64,000 nt of DNA from a virus: the IMG/VR virus record IMGVR_UViG_3300021964_007165, positions 1 to 64,000 of that record. One strand, given 5' to 3'. Positions 40,062 to 46,996 of the stretch are shown piece after piece. Position 1 is the stretch's first letter; each line of letters opens with the position of its first letter. Made by a program: the position numbers and the translations under genes. The notes beneath the pieces were generated by a model, which saw nothing but the letters and a program-made list of their open reading frames with translations, did not search any database and was not told the origin of the DNA.

Positions 40062-40897
40062 TCCTTAATCTCTCTTATTTTTTCGTATTGATCTTGGGTT
40101 AAATTTTTTGGAATAACGCCGTTTACTTTTAAGTAAACATTTCCAGATGTGCCTGAATTATAATCGGGTAAACCTTGCCCGCCTATACTTAAAACTGTGC
40201 CTGGTTGTGTGCCTCTTGGTATATTAATACTTATAGTTTTACCTGAAGGTAATGCAAGATTTGTGGTAGTTCCTAATATCATTTCAAAAATATCAATTGA
40301 TGTTGTTGTGTGTAAATTTAAATGGTCTACTTCAAAATTAGGATGTCTTTTGATCCTTACCTTGACATTTAAGTTACCTCTTGGAACTGTTGGAACGCTA
40401 TCGTCACCAAGTCCTCCATAACGTATGGTATCTCCATGTCTTGCGCCTTTTGGAATATCGATATTGACTGTTTGCTCTTTTCCAGTATTGGTTCTAAATG
40501 TAGCAATTATTCCTTTGCCTGTGTAAACTTCACCAAGTTCGATATCACAAGCGATTGTTATATCTCTATTTTGTTGTGGTCTACGTTGCTGTTGAAATCC
40601 TCTACCAAAAAATGTACTGAACATTTCATTTATGTCACCATTAAATTCAAAATTACCTGGTCCGCCAAAACCTTGTTGTTGGAATCCTGCTTGTTGTGGA
40701 TCAGTAGTTCCAAACTGATCATACATTTGTTTCTTTTGTGGATCGGTAAGTGTTTGGTATGCTTCGTTTAACTGTGTGAATTTTTTATGATCTCCGCCTT
40801 TGTCAGGATGATGCTTTGCCGCAAGTTTACGGAAAGCCGTTTTAATATCCTTTTCAGAGGCATTTCGAGAAACGCCTAATAGTTCATAATAATCCAT
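40058..40897 (-). CDS. dnaJ: DnaJ/CbpA-type Hsp40 co-chaperone
   Basis: A 279-residue J-protein. J domain at residues 1-65 with HPD at 30-32, then a Gly/Gln-rich linker (PQQAGFQQQGFGGPGNFEF) and two beta-rich C-terminal domains ('RDITIACDIELGEVYTGK', 'GTTTNLALPSGKTISINIP'). It lacks the zinc-finger Cys repeats, so it is CbpA-like. J proteins pass substrates to DnaK. It is the first gene in the chaperone run, with a consensus promoter. The predicted transcript start falls at or next to the ATG. Confidence 0.85.
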   Translation of the reverse strand: MDYYELLGVSRNASEKDIKTAFRKLAAKHHPDKGGDHKKFTQLNEAYQTLTDPQKKQMYDQFGTTDPQQAGFQQQGFGGPGNFEFNGDINEMFSTFFGRGFQQQRRPQQNRDITIACDIELGEVYTGKGIIATFRTNTGKEQTVNIDIPKGARHGDTIRYGGLGDDSVPTVPRGNLNVKVRIKRHPNFEVDHLNLHTTTSIDIFEMILGTTTNLALPSGKTISINIPRGTQPGTVLSIGGQGLPDYNSGTSGNVYLKVNGVIPKNLTQDQYEKIREIKE

Positions 40898-40903
40898 AAC
40901 AGT

Positions 40904-40932
40904 ATTATATACTTATATTAGACGTTTGTCAA
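40904..40932 (-). promoter_or_regulatory. Consensus sigma70-like early promoter for the DnaJ run
   Basis: TTGACA (40927-40932), 17-bp spacer, TATAAT (40904-40909), on the minus strand. Only six bases separate the -10 box from the DnaJ ATG, so the transcript should be leaderless or nearly so. Confidence 0.8.
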
Positions 40933-40935
40933 GTT

Positions 40936-41253
40936 TTATTTGTCTGATTTTGCTTTAGAACCTGTGTATAGACCAAACCATGCCGCGCCAGCACCAACTA
41001 CGATACTAACCAACCCCGATTGTTCCATAGTTGGATCTGGTAAATTCATATACCAAATTACAACTCTATACAATAAGATAATATAAACTGTAATAAAGAT
41101 ACGAGGAAAAATTCTCCAACTATCAACTGCTCTTGCTAAGTGTATTAATTTTGCATATGGATTAATACCCAAGTCTTTGACCGAAGTATCAACTTCTAAA
41201 TCAACTTGAATTTTTTGTTTAGGTTCTGCAACCTTTACATCTTTGTCTAACAT
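40936..41253 (-). CDS. Two-helix membrane protein, possible holin
   Basis: A 105-residue protein with a soluble front (residues 1-45) and two membrane helices: 'IFITVYIILLYRVVIWYM' and 'LVSIVVGAGAAWFGLYTGSK'. The end resembles the second helix of small phage holins. It is at the end of the lysis region, next to another membrane protein. The holin role is an inference. Confidence 0.55.
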   Translation of the reverse strand: MLDKDVKVAEPKQKIQVDLEVDTSVKDLGINPYAKLIHLARAVDSWRIFPRIFITVYIILLYRVVIWYMNLPDPTMEQSGLVSIVVGAGAAWFGLYTGSKAKSDK

Positions 41254-41534
41254 TATTTTTTACCCTCTAATTTTTTAATTCGAGATTCTAACTCGTCTAT
41301 CTTTTGTGTTACATGGGGATACTTTGTACGCCATGCATTTGGATCATTTTGAAACCAAGTCCAGCCCCAACGTATTGCAAGATATTCAAGAAAAGCATCA
41401 AAATTTCTTACTGCCCACATTGCCATTTTTGTATCTTTAAACCAATACAAAAATGCGGCACCAAACAAAGAACCTGCGATTGCTGTGTAAATCCACAAAC
41501 GGTCAGTTGCCAATCTTTCAATAATTTCCCACAT
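41253..41534 (-). CDS. Small single-pass membrane protein
   Basis: A 93-residue protein with one membrane helix ('LWIYTAIAGSLFGAAFLYWF', residues 13-32), a Trp-rich middle (RWGWTWFQNDPNAW) and a coiled end ('VTQKIDELESRIKKLEGKK'). It could be a holin-like or anti-holin protein. It is coupled at both ends by one-base overlaps to the neighbours at 40936 and 41536. Confidence 0.5.
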   Translation of the reverse strand: MWEIIERLATDRLWIYTAIAGSLFGAAFLYWFKDTKMAMWAVRNFDAFLEYLAIRWGWTWFQNDPNAWRTKYPHVTQKIDELESRIKKLEGKK

Positions 41535-41535
41535 A

Positions 41536-42015
41536 CTATTTCTTCTCCGATATTACAAATCGTAAATTTTTATGGTCTGGATAATTCACAACCACGGGTC
41601 CTTCCGGACACAGGTAATCTATGTGTGCCAACAGCGTTGCTTCGCCCTCTGTAATCATATCTTGATGCTCCTCGTCAATAGTAAATGAGAATCCAAACTT
41701 GTCTATCTTGTCGCTGGCAGGTCCTGAAAACTTGGCCACGCTTGGTGTTGCCGTATGGATCATATACTTGCTGTCCTTGACTTCAAGCCTAAATCCTTCA
41801 ACACTACAGTCATCTCTGTGCTTTTCACGGGCAACAATAACATCAAATGATCCATCTCTTGGGCCATCTGACACTTCAAAGTATTCTGGTGCCCAAGTAA
41901 GTATGTCCTTGCTTTCCAACTTGTCCCACAGGGTGTATCCGCCACCTATGAGAGCAAATGATGCTGTTACAACACCAATGCCCTTTGTAATATTTTCTAC
42001 ATCAAAACTAAACAT
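41536..42015 (-). CDS. Membrane-anchored conserved hypothetical protein
   Basis: A 159-residue protein starting MFSFDVENITKG at 42015. A longer frame would start upstream of the late promoter that lies at 42039-42046, so the shorter start is preferred; an AGGAG site lies 11 bases before it. One membrane helix ('GIGVVTASFALIGGGYTLW') is followed by a beta-rich domain ('HRDDCSVEGFRLEVKDSKYMIH'). Function unknown; it sits in the lysis region. Confidence 0.6.
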   Translation of the reverse strand: MFSFDVENITKGIGVVTASFALIGGGYTLWDKLESKDILTWAPEYFEVSDGPRDGSFDVIVAREKHRDDCSVEGFRLEVKDSKYMIHTATPSVAKFSGPASDKIDKFGFSFTIDEEHQDMITEGEATLLAHIDYLCPEGPVVVNYPDHKNLRFVISEKK

Positions 42016-42038
42016 TCGTCCATGTTCTCCTATATGTG

Positions 42039-42046
42039 TATTTATC
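42039..42046 (-). promoter_or_regulatory. T4-like late promoter box (GATAAATA)
   Basis: GATAAATA on the minus strand, followed by CACATATAGGAG, 23 bases before the ATG at 42015. It helps place that start. Confidence 0.6.
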
Positions 42047-42055
42047 GGAATTTGG

Positions 42056-42235
42056 TTAGAAAGAACAGGCAACTTCGCCTTTAGTAACTACATTTTCTCG
42101 TACCTTGCTCATGTCTTGAGGAATATCCTTAACTTCTAAGCCAGGTTTTACGGTGCATTTAGATTGGGTGGAACAACTACTTAGGATCAGTAGTGTTAGG
42201 ATCAGACTCGCCTTCGTAATAATCTTTGTAAGCAT
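42056..42235 (-). CDS. Hidden Rz1-like lipoprotein (o-spanin candidate), 59 residues
   Basis: Read in the +1 frame of the larger lipoprotein gene, this ORF fills the gap after it. It begins MLTKIITKASLILTLL and has a lipobox LSSC with the lipid Cys at residue 21. The mature part would be only 39 residues, close to the size of lambda Rz1. It contains two more Cys (residues 27 and 57). The start overlaps the end of 42177-42548 by 59 bases. An outer-membrane lipoprotein next to an i-spanin and endolysin suggests the outer-membrane spanin subunit. No strong ribosome site is seen. Confidence 0.7.
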   Translation of the reverse strand: MLTKIITKASLILTLLILSSCSTQSKCTVKPGLEVKDIPQDMSKVRENVVTKGEVACSF

Positions 42236-42548
42236 CTATAATTTGTCTTTGTTTGATCATATAGGCACGGATCTGTGCAAAGTTCTTTGATAAAAGTTCA
42301 TAGTCGTCATCGCTTAGTCCAAATAATACAGGATCTTTTCCTTGTTCTTTTAACTTAGCAAATACTTCTTCTGCATTTTCTGAAGTAATAATGACCCATT
42401 TAATGTTTTCCATCTTAGCCGCTTCTGGCTGAGATAAATTTAAAGGTTCTCTTTCTACTTCTGTTTTAAAAACGTCCAATTTAGAAACAGTTGAACAACC
42501 TGAAAGAAAGATTGCAAATAAACATACTATTAAAATATTCTTAGTCAT
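42177..42548 (-). CDS. Lipoprotein, possible lysis protein
   Basis: A 123-residue precursor (from the Met at 42548; a Met three codons earlier is also possible) with signal peptide and lipobox 'LFAIFLSGC'. The mature protein is helical and acidic ('AKMENIKWVIITSENAEEVFAKLKEQG') with tail 'DAYKDYYEGESDPNTTDPK'. It follows the i-spanin gene with an 8-base overlap. It could be the o-spanin, or a separate outer-membrane lipoprotein if the smaller out-of-frame lipoprotein fills that role. Confidence 0.7.
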   Translation of the reverse strand: MTKNILIVCLFAIFLSGCSTVSKLDVFKTEVEREPLNLSQPEAAKMENIKWVIITSENAEEVFAKLKEQGKDPVLFGLSDDDYELLSKNFAQIRAYMIKQRQIIDAYKDYYEGESDPNTTDPK

Positions 42549-43029
42549 AAGGTACATAATTAGGATTTGCTATACTTGGACATTCTGAATTAATTTCAGA
42601 CTTTTTAGTAGCATTAATCTCTTTCTCTGTTAATGGAGAACCCATAGCAATTTCGGAACACCTCATTGCTTTGTTACTCGCACTATTAATAACACGTTCA
42701 ACCAATTTTGCTTTTTCTTCAGCAAGTTTGCCAATATCTCTAACTTCGCCCTTGCCGTTGATTTTGTTGAAACGTTCGTCAAGTGCCGCAAACTCTTTGC
42801 GTAATATTGCATTTGTTTCTTCAAGTGCTTTATTGGTGGCAAGTATTGCTTTAAAATCATTTGCCTGTTGAGCAATTACTGCTTTTTGATTAGCAACACT
42901 ATCTAATAATTTTGCATTATTGGCTTCGCTGGTAGCAAGGTCGCTCTTTAGTGTTTTTACATACATAACACCACCGCCGGCACCTGCCAACATAATTAAA
43001 ACCATTGCTATTTTGATTGAACCTAACAT
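42541..43029 (-). CDS. i-spanin-like (Rz-like) inner-membrane protein
   Basis: A 162-residue protein with one N-terminal membrane helix ('IKIAMVLIMLAGAGGGVMYV', residues 5-24), then a long coiled coil ('LKSDLATSEANNAKLLDSVANQ...FKAILATNKALEETNAILRKEFAALDERFNK') and a C-terminal 'MRCSEIAMGSPLTEKEINATKKSEINSECPS' region with two Cys. This is the plan of an Rz-type i-spanin, which links the inner to the outer membrane and fuses them after the wall is cut. It is between the endolysin and the lipoprotein genes. Confidence 0.75.
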   Translation of the reverse strand: MLGSIKIAMVLIMLAGAGGGVMYVKTLKSDLATSEANNAKLLDSVANQKAVIAQQANDFKAILATNKALEETNAILRKEFAALDERFNKINGKGEVRDIGKLAEEKAKLVERVINSASNKAMRCSEIAMGSPLTEKEINATKKSEINSECPSIANPNYVPYD

Positions 43030-43191
43030 TTAACGTCCTTGTTTACAAACTTCGATCGTAACTGTTTTGCTATCGCCATCTACCATATCTTTGAAAAGAG
43101 GTCCTTCGTGATATTCGTAGCCACAATTTTTACAAGTTACTCTGCCATCTCCTTGGCTTTGTCTTTTGTAGTGTTTACTCTGCTTGTCCAT
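43030..43191 (-). CDS. Hidden small zinc-ribbon-like protein, 53 residues
   Basis: This ORF starts inside the end of the endolysin gene in another frame and runs to a stop that touches the i-spanin ATG (TAA then ATG). The product begins MDKQSKHYKRQSQGDG, has 'VTCKNCGYEYHEGPLF' with Cys20 and Cys23, and a third Cys at 49. The CxxC-x-Y-E-Y pattern is like half of a zinc ribbon. The AAGGACG just before its stop is the ribosome site of the i-spanin gene. It explains an otherwise empty 107-base gap. Confidence 0.6.
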   Translation of the reverse strand: MDKQSKHYKRQSQGDGRVTCKNCGYEYHEGPLFKDMVDGDSKTVTIEVCKQGR

Positions 43192-43664
43192 CCATTACCA
43201 AATGTTTTAAATGTTGTTAGTGTTTCATAGTACTCTTGTCTTTTTGCACTATAATCGTCGATTGCTTTGTTAATTCCTACTGCTTCAACATATCCTAATG
43301 TTTTTGCAATAGTGTTTGGACCAATCCAACCATCAATTTTTGTTCCAACTAAAATTTGTAAAATCTTAGTTGCTCTGTGTCTACCTGCATTTACACACAT
43401 ATCAAACACACAAAGATCTAATCCTTTAGGAATATCATTTGCAAGAACTGCATTCCAATAGTTTTTCTTATAAATCGGAGTTACATCTTTTTCTGTTAAA
43501 TTTTGTATTACTTCTTTAGTAACTACTTTACTCATCCAGTCTTCATACGTTTGTCTTGTAATTCCCATATTTGTAGCACCGCCCGGATCGCTTGGATGAT
43601 CAACGTATCCGCCTTCGTGTTCAAGTACTATTGCTAAACAATTCTTAAAATTATCTTTTGCCAT
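43137..43664 (-). CDS. Endolysin, GH108-type lysozyme
   Basis: A 175-residue endolysin. The catalytic Glu is Glu17 in 'LEHEGGYVDHPSDPGGATNMGITRQTY', the signature of glycosyl hydrolase family 108. The second half has 'GWIGPNTIAKTLGYVEAVGINKAIDDYSAKRQEYYETL', the PG-binding/PF09374-like part. It cuts the sugar backbone of peptidoglycan. There is no signal peptide, so it needs a holin. Spanin-like genes follow. Confidence 0.85.
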   Translation of the reverse strand: MAKDNFKNCLAIVLEHEGGYVDHPSDPGGATNMGITRQTYEDWMSKVVTKEVIQNLTEKDVTPIYKKNYWNAVLANDIPKGLDLCVFDMCVNAGRHRATKILQILVGTKIDGWIGPNTIAKTLGYVEAVGINKAIDDYSAKRQEYYETLTTFKTFGNGWTSRVNTTKDKAKEMAE

Positions 43665-43667
43665 TTT

Positions 43668-44378
43668 TTAACCTCTTTTCAATATTAAACTGTAGTTATT
43701 GTTTTCAAGCACAAGTTTCTTACCATATTTTGTAATATTATAATCACCTAAATACTTGCTCAAATATATAACTTCAGCGAAACCATTTATATCTAATGCT
43801 TCAGTGATATTTACCTGATCTGTACGTGCAAAATCAACAACTCTGAATAGAATTGGATCCATGAAAGTGTTTTTTATTCTTAGAGTGTGTTCATTTAGCA
43901 TATCTACTTCTTCGGCATAACTCTTACTAAAGAAGTTTTTATAATTATCCATGTTACTTTCATTTACACGAATATCGTAGGCTTCCTTATCTGTTGGAAT
44001 CATTTCTGCTAAATTAGCATCTGTTGCATCATGACTTTTAAAACTTTTGTAGTATCTAAATTTCATACTATCTAAGCCACTAATTTTTGTAATACCGTCC
44101 ACCATTTCATAGATATGTGCTGGTGAGTCTTTTCCTCTTTCAATTTCTACAAATACCTTATACATACCATCTGATTGTTCACCCGATGTTGCATCAGCGT
44201 CAAGTACAAATGGATATCCTTTTTCAAGGAAGTTCTCAAGATCTTTTGCACTACCTTCATTCTTTGTAGAAAAACTTAACACGACTATGTCACTGTCACT
44301 GCCCATTTTAGATTTAAATGAATCTATTTCAAAAATACTATCTACTAAATCTTTAAGGTCGTCTTTTCTTAAACCCAT
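43668..44378 (-). CDS. Conserved hypothetical protein
   Basis: A 236-residue alpha/beta protein starting MGLRKDDLKDLVDSIFEIDSFKSKMGSDSDIVVLSFSTKNEG. It carries 'SGEQSDGMYKVFVEIERGKDSPAHIYEMVDGITKISGLDSMKFRYYKSFKSH', which looks like a conserved core of T4-like marine phages, and ends with 'NGFAEVIYLSKYLGDYNITKYGKKLVLENNNYSLIL'. No catalytic motif. Coupled to its upstream neighbour by TAATG, so the two probably act together. Likely a virion or assembly protein given the late promoter upstream. Confidence 0.55.
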   Translation of the reverse strand: MGLRKDDLKDLVDSIFEIDSFKSKMGSDSDIVVLSFSTKNEGSAKDLENFLEKGYPFVLDADATSGEQSDGMYKVFVEIERGKDSPAHIYEMVDGITKISGLDSMKFRYYKSFKSHDATDANLAEMIPTDKEAYDIRVNESNMDNYKNFFSKSYAEEVDMLNEHTLRIKNTFMDPILFRVVDFARTDQVNITEALDINGFAEVIYLSKYLGDYNITKYGKKLVLENNNYSLILKRG

Positions 44379-44923
44379 TAAACTGCTCCTTCAGGTGCCG
44401 GTGCTTCTGCTCCTGCTCCTATGCCTGCTTCAACTCCGCCTTCTGCTGGCTGTGCTTCTGGTGCTGGAGATTGATCTGCTCCTGGTTCAGTAGTTAAATC
44501 TACCATCTCATTGTATCCACTGTATATGTCAATGATTAATTTTTTAGGCATCATAATTTCTACTACCCAGATTTCTTTACGATCCAGTTTTCCTTTTTTA
44601 GTGCCTGGTCTAATATCATCTGGTGTTCTAATTTTCCTTGGAACTAAGATATGGTCTTTTTTATATGTTACTTTACAATCGTAATCAAGTAATCTTTTAC
44701 CGCCCATTGGATCAGGCATTGCATCACGTGGCCACATAAATGAACAAATTATCCAGTGTCTTTTGATATTAGGACCTGAAACAATTTCTCCATCTTCCCA
44801 GTTTTCGTACACATATAAATCAAGTTCGTCAAGTACTCTTTCAAAGTCTTTTAGAACCGTAAATGCAGTATCACTTTCGTATATACCCTGTACGTTTTTG
44901 ATTACTTCTAATACATCTTTCAT
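44378..44923 (-). CDS. Conserved hypothetical protein with Pro/Ala-rich tail
   Basis: A 181-residue protein from the ATG at 44923; a TTG twelve bases earlier is less likely. The folded part ('RHWIICSFMWPRDAMPDPMGGKRLLDYDCKVTYKKDHILVPRKIRTPDDIRPG') is followed by a low-complexity Pro/Ala/Gly/Glu tail (residues 145-181) whose codons are GC-richer. It is the first gene after a late box and pairs with 43668-44378. Confidence 0.6.
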   Translation of the reverse strand: MKDVLEVIKNVQGIYESDTAFTVLKDFERVLDELDLYVYENWEDGEIVSGPNIKRHWIICSFMWPRDAMPDPMGGKRLLDYDCKVTYKKDHILVPRKIRTPDDIRPGTKKGKLDRKEIWVVEIMMPKKLIIDIYSGYNEMVDLTTEPGADQSPAPEAQPAEGGVEAGIGAGAEAPAPEGAV

Positions 44924-44946
44924 ATGAATATCCAATCTTATACAGT

Positions 44947-44954
44947 TATTTATC
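44947..44954 (-). promoter_or_regulatory. T4-like late promoter box (GATAAATA), divergent region
   Basis: GATAAATA on the minus strand, 23 bases before the ATG at 44923. In this 155-base divergent gap the plus strand carries a near copy, GATTTATAACAGT (44962-44974), which may be part of the PhoH promoter. Confidence 0.55.
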
Positions 44955-45078
44955 CTGTTTCGATTTATAACAGTGTAGTTTTATCACAGGCCAAACTTAC
45001 TAAATATTTGTGTAGGAGGCACAGATAGTGTCAAAACTATGTGTGCAGACTAATTTACAACTCATAAAGGAGGACTGC

Positions 45079-45807
45079 ATGGGTGCAAAAAGAAGTGCTC
45101 GTAAGAGCAAAAACTACAATAGCAATATTGTAGAATTCAACAATTTTCTTCCCCAGAAGAAAAAAGAAGTCAAAATTATTCCAAGGAATGTTAATCAAGA
45201 AACTTATATGCTACAACTGTTAGACCCTAAGAAAGACATAGTTTTTGGCATAGGGCCGGCAGGAACAGGCAAAACGCTGTTAGCAGTACAGGTTGCAATT
45301 AAACAGTTCAAAGACGGAATAGTTGATAAAATCATCGTAACAAGACCTGCTGTAAGTGCAGATGAAGATTTAGGATTTTTACCAGGTACATTAGAACAAA
45401 AAATGGCACCATGGACAAGACCTATATTTGATGTGCTTCAGGAGTATTTTTCAGCAAAAGATATTGAAGGTATGATTGCAGAAGGAGTAATAGAAATTTC
45501 TCCACTTGCATATATGCGTGGTAGAACATTTAAACGTTCTTATATTCTTGCTGACGAAATGCAAAATGCTACACAAAACCAAATGAAAATGTTATTGACA
45601 AGATTAGGCGAAGGATCTAAGATGGCTGTTACAGGTGATCTTGCCCAAGCAGATAGACTTAAAGATAATGGACTAATTGATTTTTGTAGACATTTAGATA
45701 ATAAAGGTCGTGCAGAAAGAATTGATGTCGTAGAGTTTGCCAAAGGAGACATTGAACGACACGATGCAGTCAGAGAAGTTTTAGAAATTTATGGTGATGT
45801 ATGCTAA
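45079..45807 (+). CDS. phoH: PhoH-like ATPase
   Basis: A 242-residue PhoH-family NTPase. Walker A GPAGTGKT lies at residues 59-66, then 'KIIVTRPAVSADEDLGFLPGTLEQKMAPWTRPI' and 'YILADEMQNATQNQMKMLLTRLG', a Walker B-like and family signature. The role in phages is unclear; the gene is a marker for marine phages. The ATG at 45079 has AAAGGAGG before it. A GTG at 45028, also in frame, has its own AGGAGG, so a form with 17 extra residues may be made. It is the only plus-strand gene between 1490 and 64000. Confidence 0.85.
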   Translation: MGAKRSARKSKNYNSNIVEFNNFLPQKKKEVKIIPRNVNQETYMLQLLDPKKDIVFGIGPAGTGKTLLAVQVAIKQFKDGIVDKIIVTRPAVSADEDLGFLPGTLEQKMAPWTRPIFDVLQEYFSAKDIEGMIAEGVIEISPLAYMRGRTFKRSYILADEMQNATQNQMKMLLTRLGEGSKMAVTGDLAQADRLKDNGLIDFCRHLDNKGRAERIDVVEFAKGDIERHDAVREVLEIYGDVC

Positions 45808-46568
45808 CCTGGGAGATCAGTATCTCGGGCATCAACAACATATAATTTTTTAGTTTTAACCCATTTTATCCAGCCTGCATACGTCATTTTATGTAGGCTG
45901 GATATTGCCCACTGACGTTTCATAACAGTTTCGTTAAGTTCCATAGTCTTTGCTACTTGCTTTTCACGTTTAAAAGGAATAACTTGAACTAACGGTTCAC
46001 CCATCTTAATTGTTGTGGGTTTAATTTCTTTAAGCATAATATTAATAGGACTTTGCGGAGCACCTAAATCATGATCCATTACACCAGGAACTGCTTCCCA
46101 GTTTTTATCTTCATGATAATACATAGGCAAATATAATGTACTCCAACCGCTTTTATTCCATGTAAACCAAGGATTATCTAATTTAACAGCACCGCGAACA
46201 CTAAACTTCTGTTTCATAAAATTACCCAATTGTTCTTCGGGGTGATATGCATCATTATACATATCGTCACTGTATCTTGTTATAATATGTTTACCGTCGG
46301 GAGTTGGTTCGATTGTGATATCGCACCATGCAGGAATAACATATCCCATACTCATGTAATCTGTAATACCAGGACAGGCTCTTACAGTTTTATGACTATC
46401 AATGTTATATTGTTCTTTTTTAAAATAAGGTGATAATTCTTTAAACTTATCTGGAAAGAATTTACCAGCAGGTTCAATTGGTGCATATTTCCGGACACCC
46501 CAACTTTGACAAGCAAAGTTAATTACTGGCTCTTCTTTTTTGAATAAGTTTTTAATAAAATTTATCAT
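45804..46568 (-). CDS. Conserved hypothetical protein
   Basis: A 254-residue protein starting MINFIKNLFKKEEPVINFACQSWGVRKYAPIEPAGKFFPD. It contains 'RACPGITDYMSMGYVIPAWCDITIEPTPDGKHII' and 'PWFTWNKSGWSTLYLPMYYHEDKNWEAVPGVMDHD', rich in Trp and Pro, and ends in 'KKLYVVDARDTDLPG'. I recognise it as a type of conserved unknown found in marine phages. A 14-bp inverted repeat sits in its 3' end (45868-45903). It converges with PhoH by a 4-base overlap. Confidence 0.6.
   Translation of the reverse strand: MINFIKNLFKKEEPVINFACQSWGVRKYAPIEPAGKFFPDKFKELSPYFKKEQYNIDSHKTVRACPGITDYMSMGYVIPAWCDITIEPTPDGKHIITRYSDDMYNDAYHPEEQLGNFMKQKFSVRGAVKLDNPWFTWNKSGWSTLYLPMYYHEDKNWEAVPGVMDHDLGAPQSPINIMLKEIKPTTIKMGEPLVQVIPFKREKQVAKTMELNETVMKRQWAISSLHKMTYAGWIKWVKTKKLYVVDARDTDLPG
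45868..45903. terminator. Strong 14-bp hairpin, possible bidirectional transcript end near PhoH
   Basis: ATCCAGCCTGCATA (45868-45881) pairs with TATGTAGGCTGGAT (45890-45903) across an 8-base loop, with one G-U pair. It begins 60 bases after the PhoH stop and lies in the coding 3' end of the converging gene. No U run follows on either strand, so it may stabilise or end the PhoH transcript rather than be a standard terminator. Confidence 0.5.
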
Positions 46569-46996
46569 ACTTTAGTAACTGCTACCTTTGATTTTTCTAA
46601 GAATTCAATTCCGTCGTTACTACGATAGTTATCCTTGTAATACACTGTGCTAATACCACTCTGGTATATAAGTTTTGCACATTCTAAGCAAGGACTGTGT
46701 GTAACAAATAATGTAGCATTATTACCACTTTCGTTTGATTTTGCCAATTTAGCAATCGCATTTGATTCTGCATGAAGTACTTCTGGCTTTGATTTGAGTA
46801 CAGAATGTCCCATTTCATCTTGTCTTACAACATCTTCGCAACAGTTATCCCATCCACTGGGCATACCATTGTAGCCAATTGAAATAATACGGTCGTCTTT
46901 AACAACAATAGCACCAACGTTTAGTCTTTTCGCTGTACTGAGGTTAGCAAAAGTTTTGGCTACCTCCATATATGCTTTTACAAACTTATCCTTCAT
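46565..46996 (-). CDS. dCMP/cytidine deaminase
   Basis: A 143-residue zinc deaminase. His75 and Glu77 in 'VLHAESNAI' and the Cys pair 103/106 in 'SPCLECAKL' are the zinc site and proton shuttle. It matches deoxycytidylate deaminase-like proteins that turn dCMP into dUMP for thymidylate synthesis. ThyX, the next step, is just upstream and overlaps by 11 bases. Confidence 0.85.
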   Translation of the reverse strand: MKDKFVKAYMEVAKTFANLSTAKRLNVGAIVVKDDRIISIGYNGMPSGWDNCCEDVVRQDEMGHSVLKSKPEVLHAESNAIAKLAKSNESGNNATLFVTHSPCLECAKLIYQSGISTVYYKDNYRSNDGIEFLEKSKVAVTKV

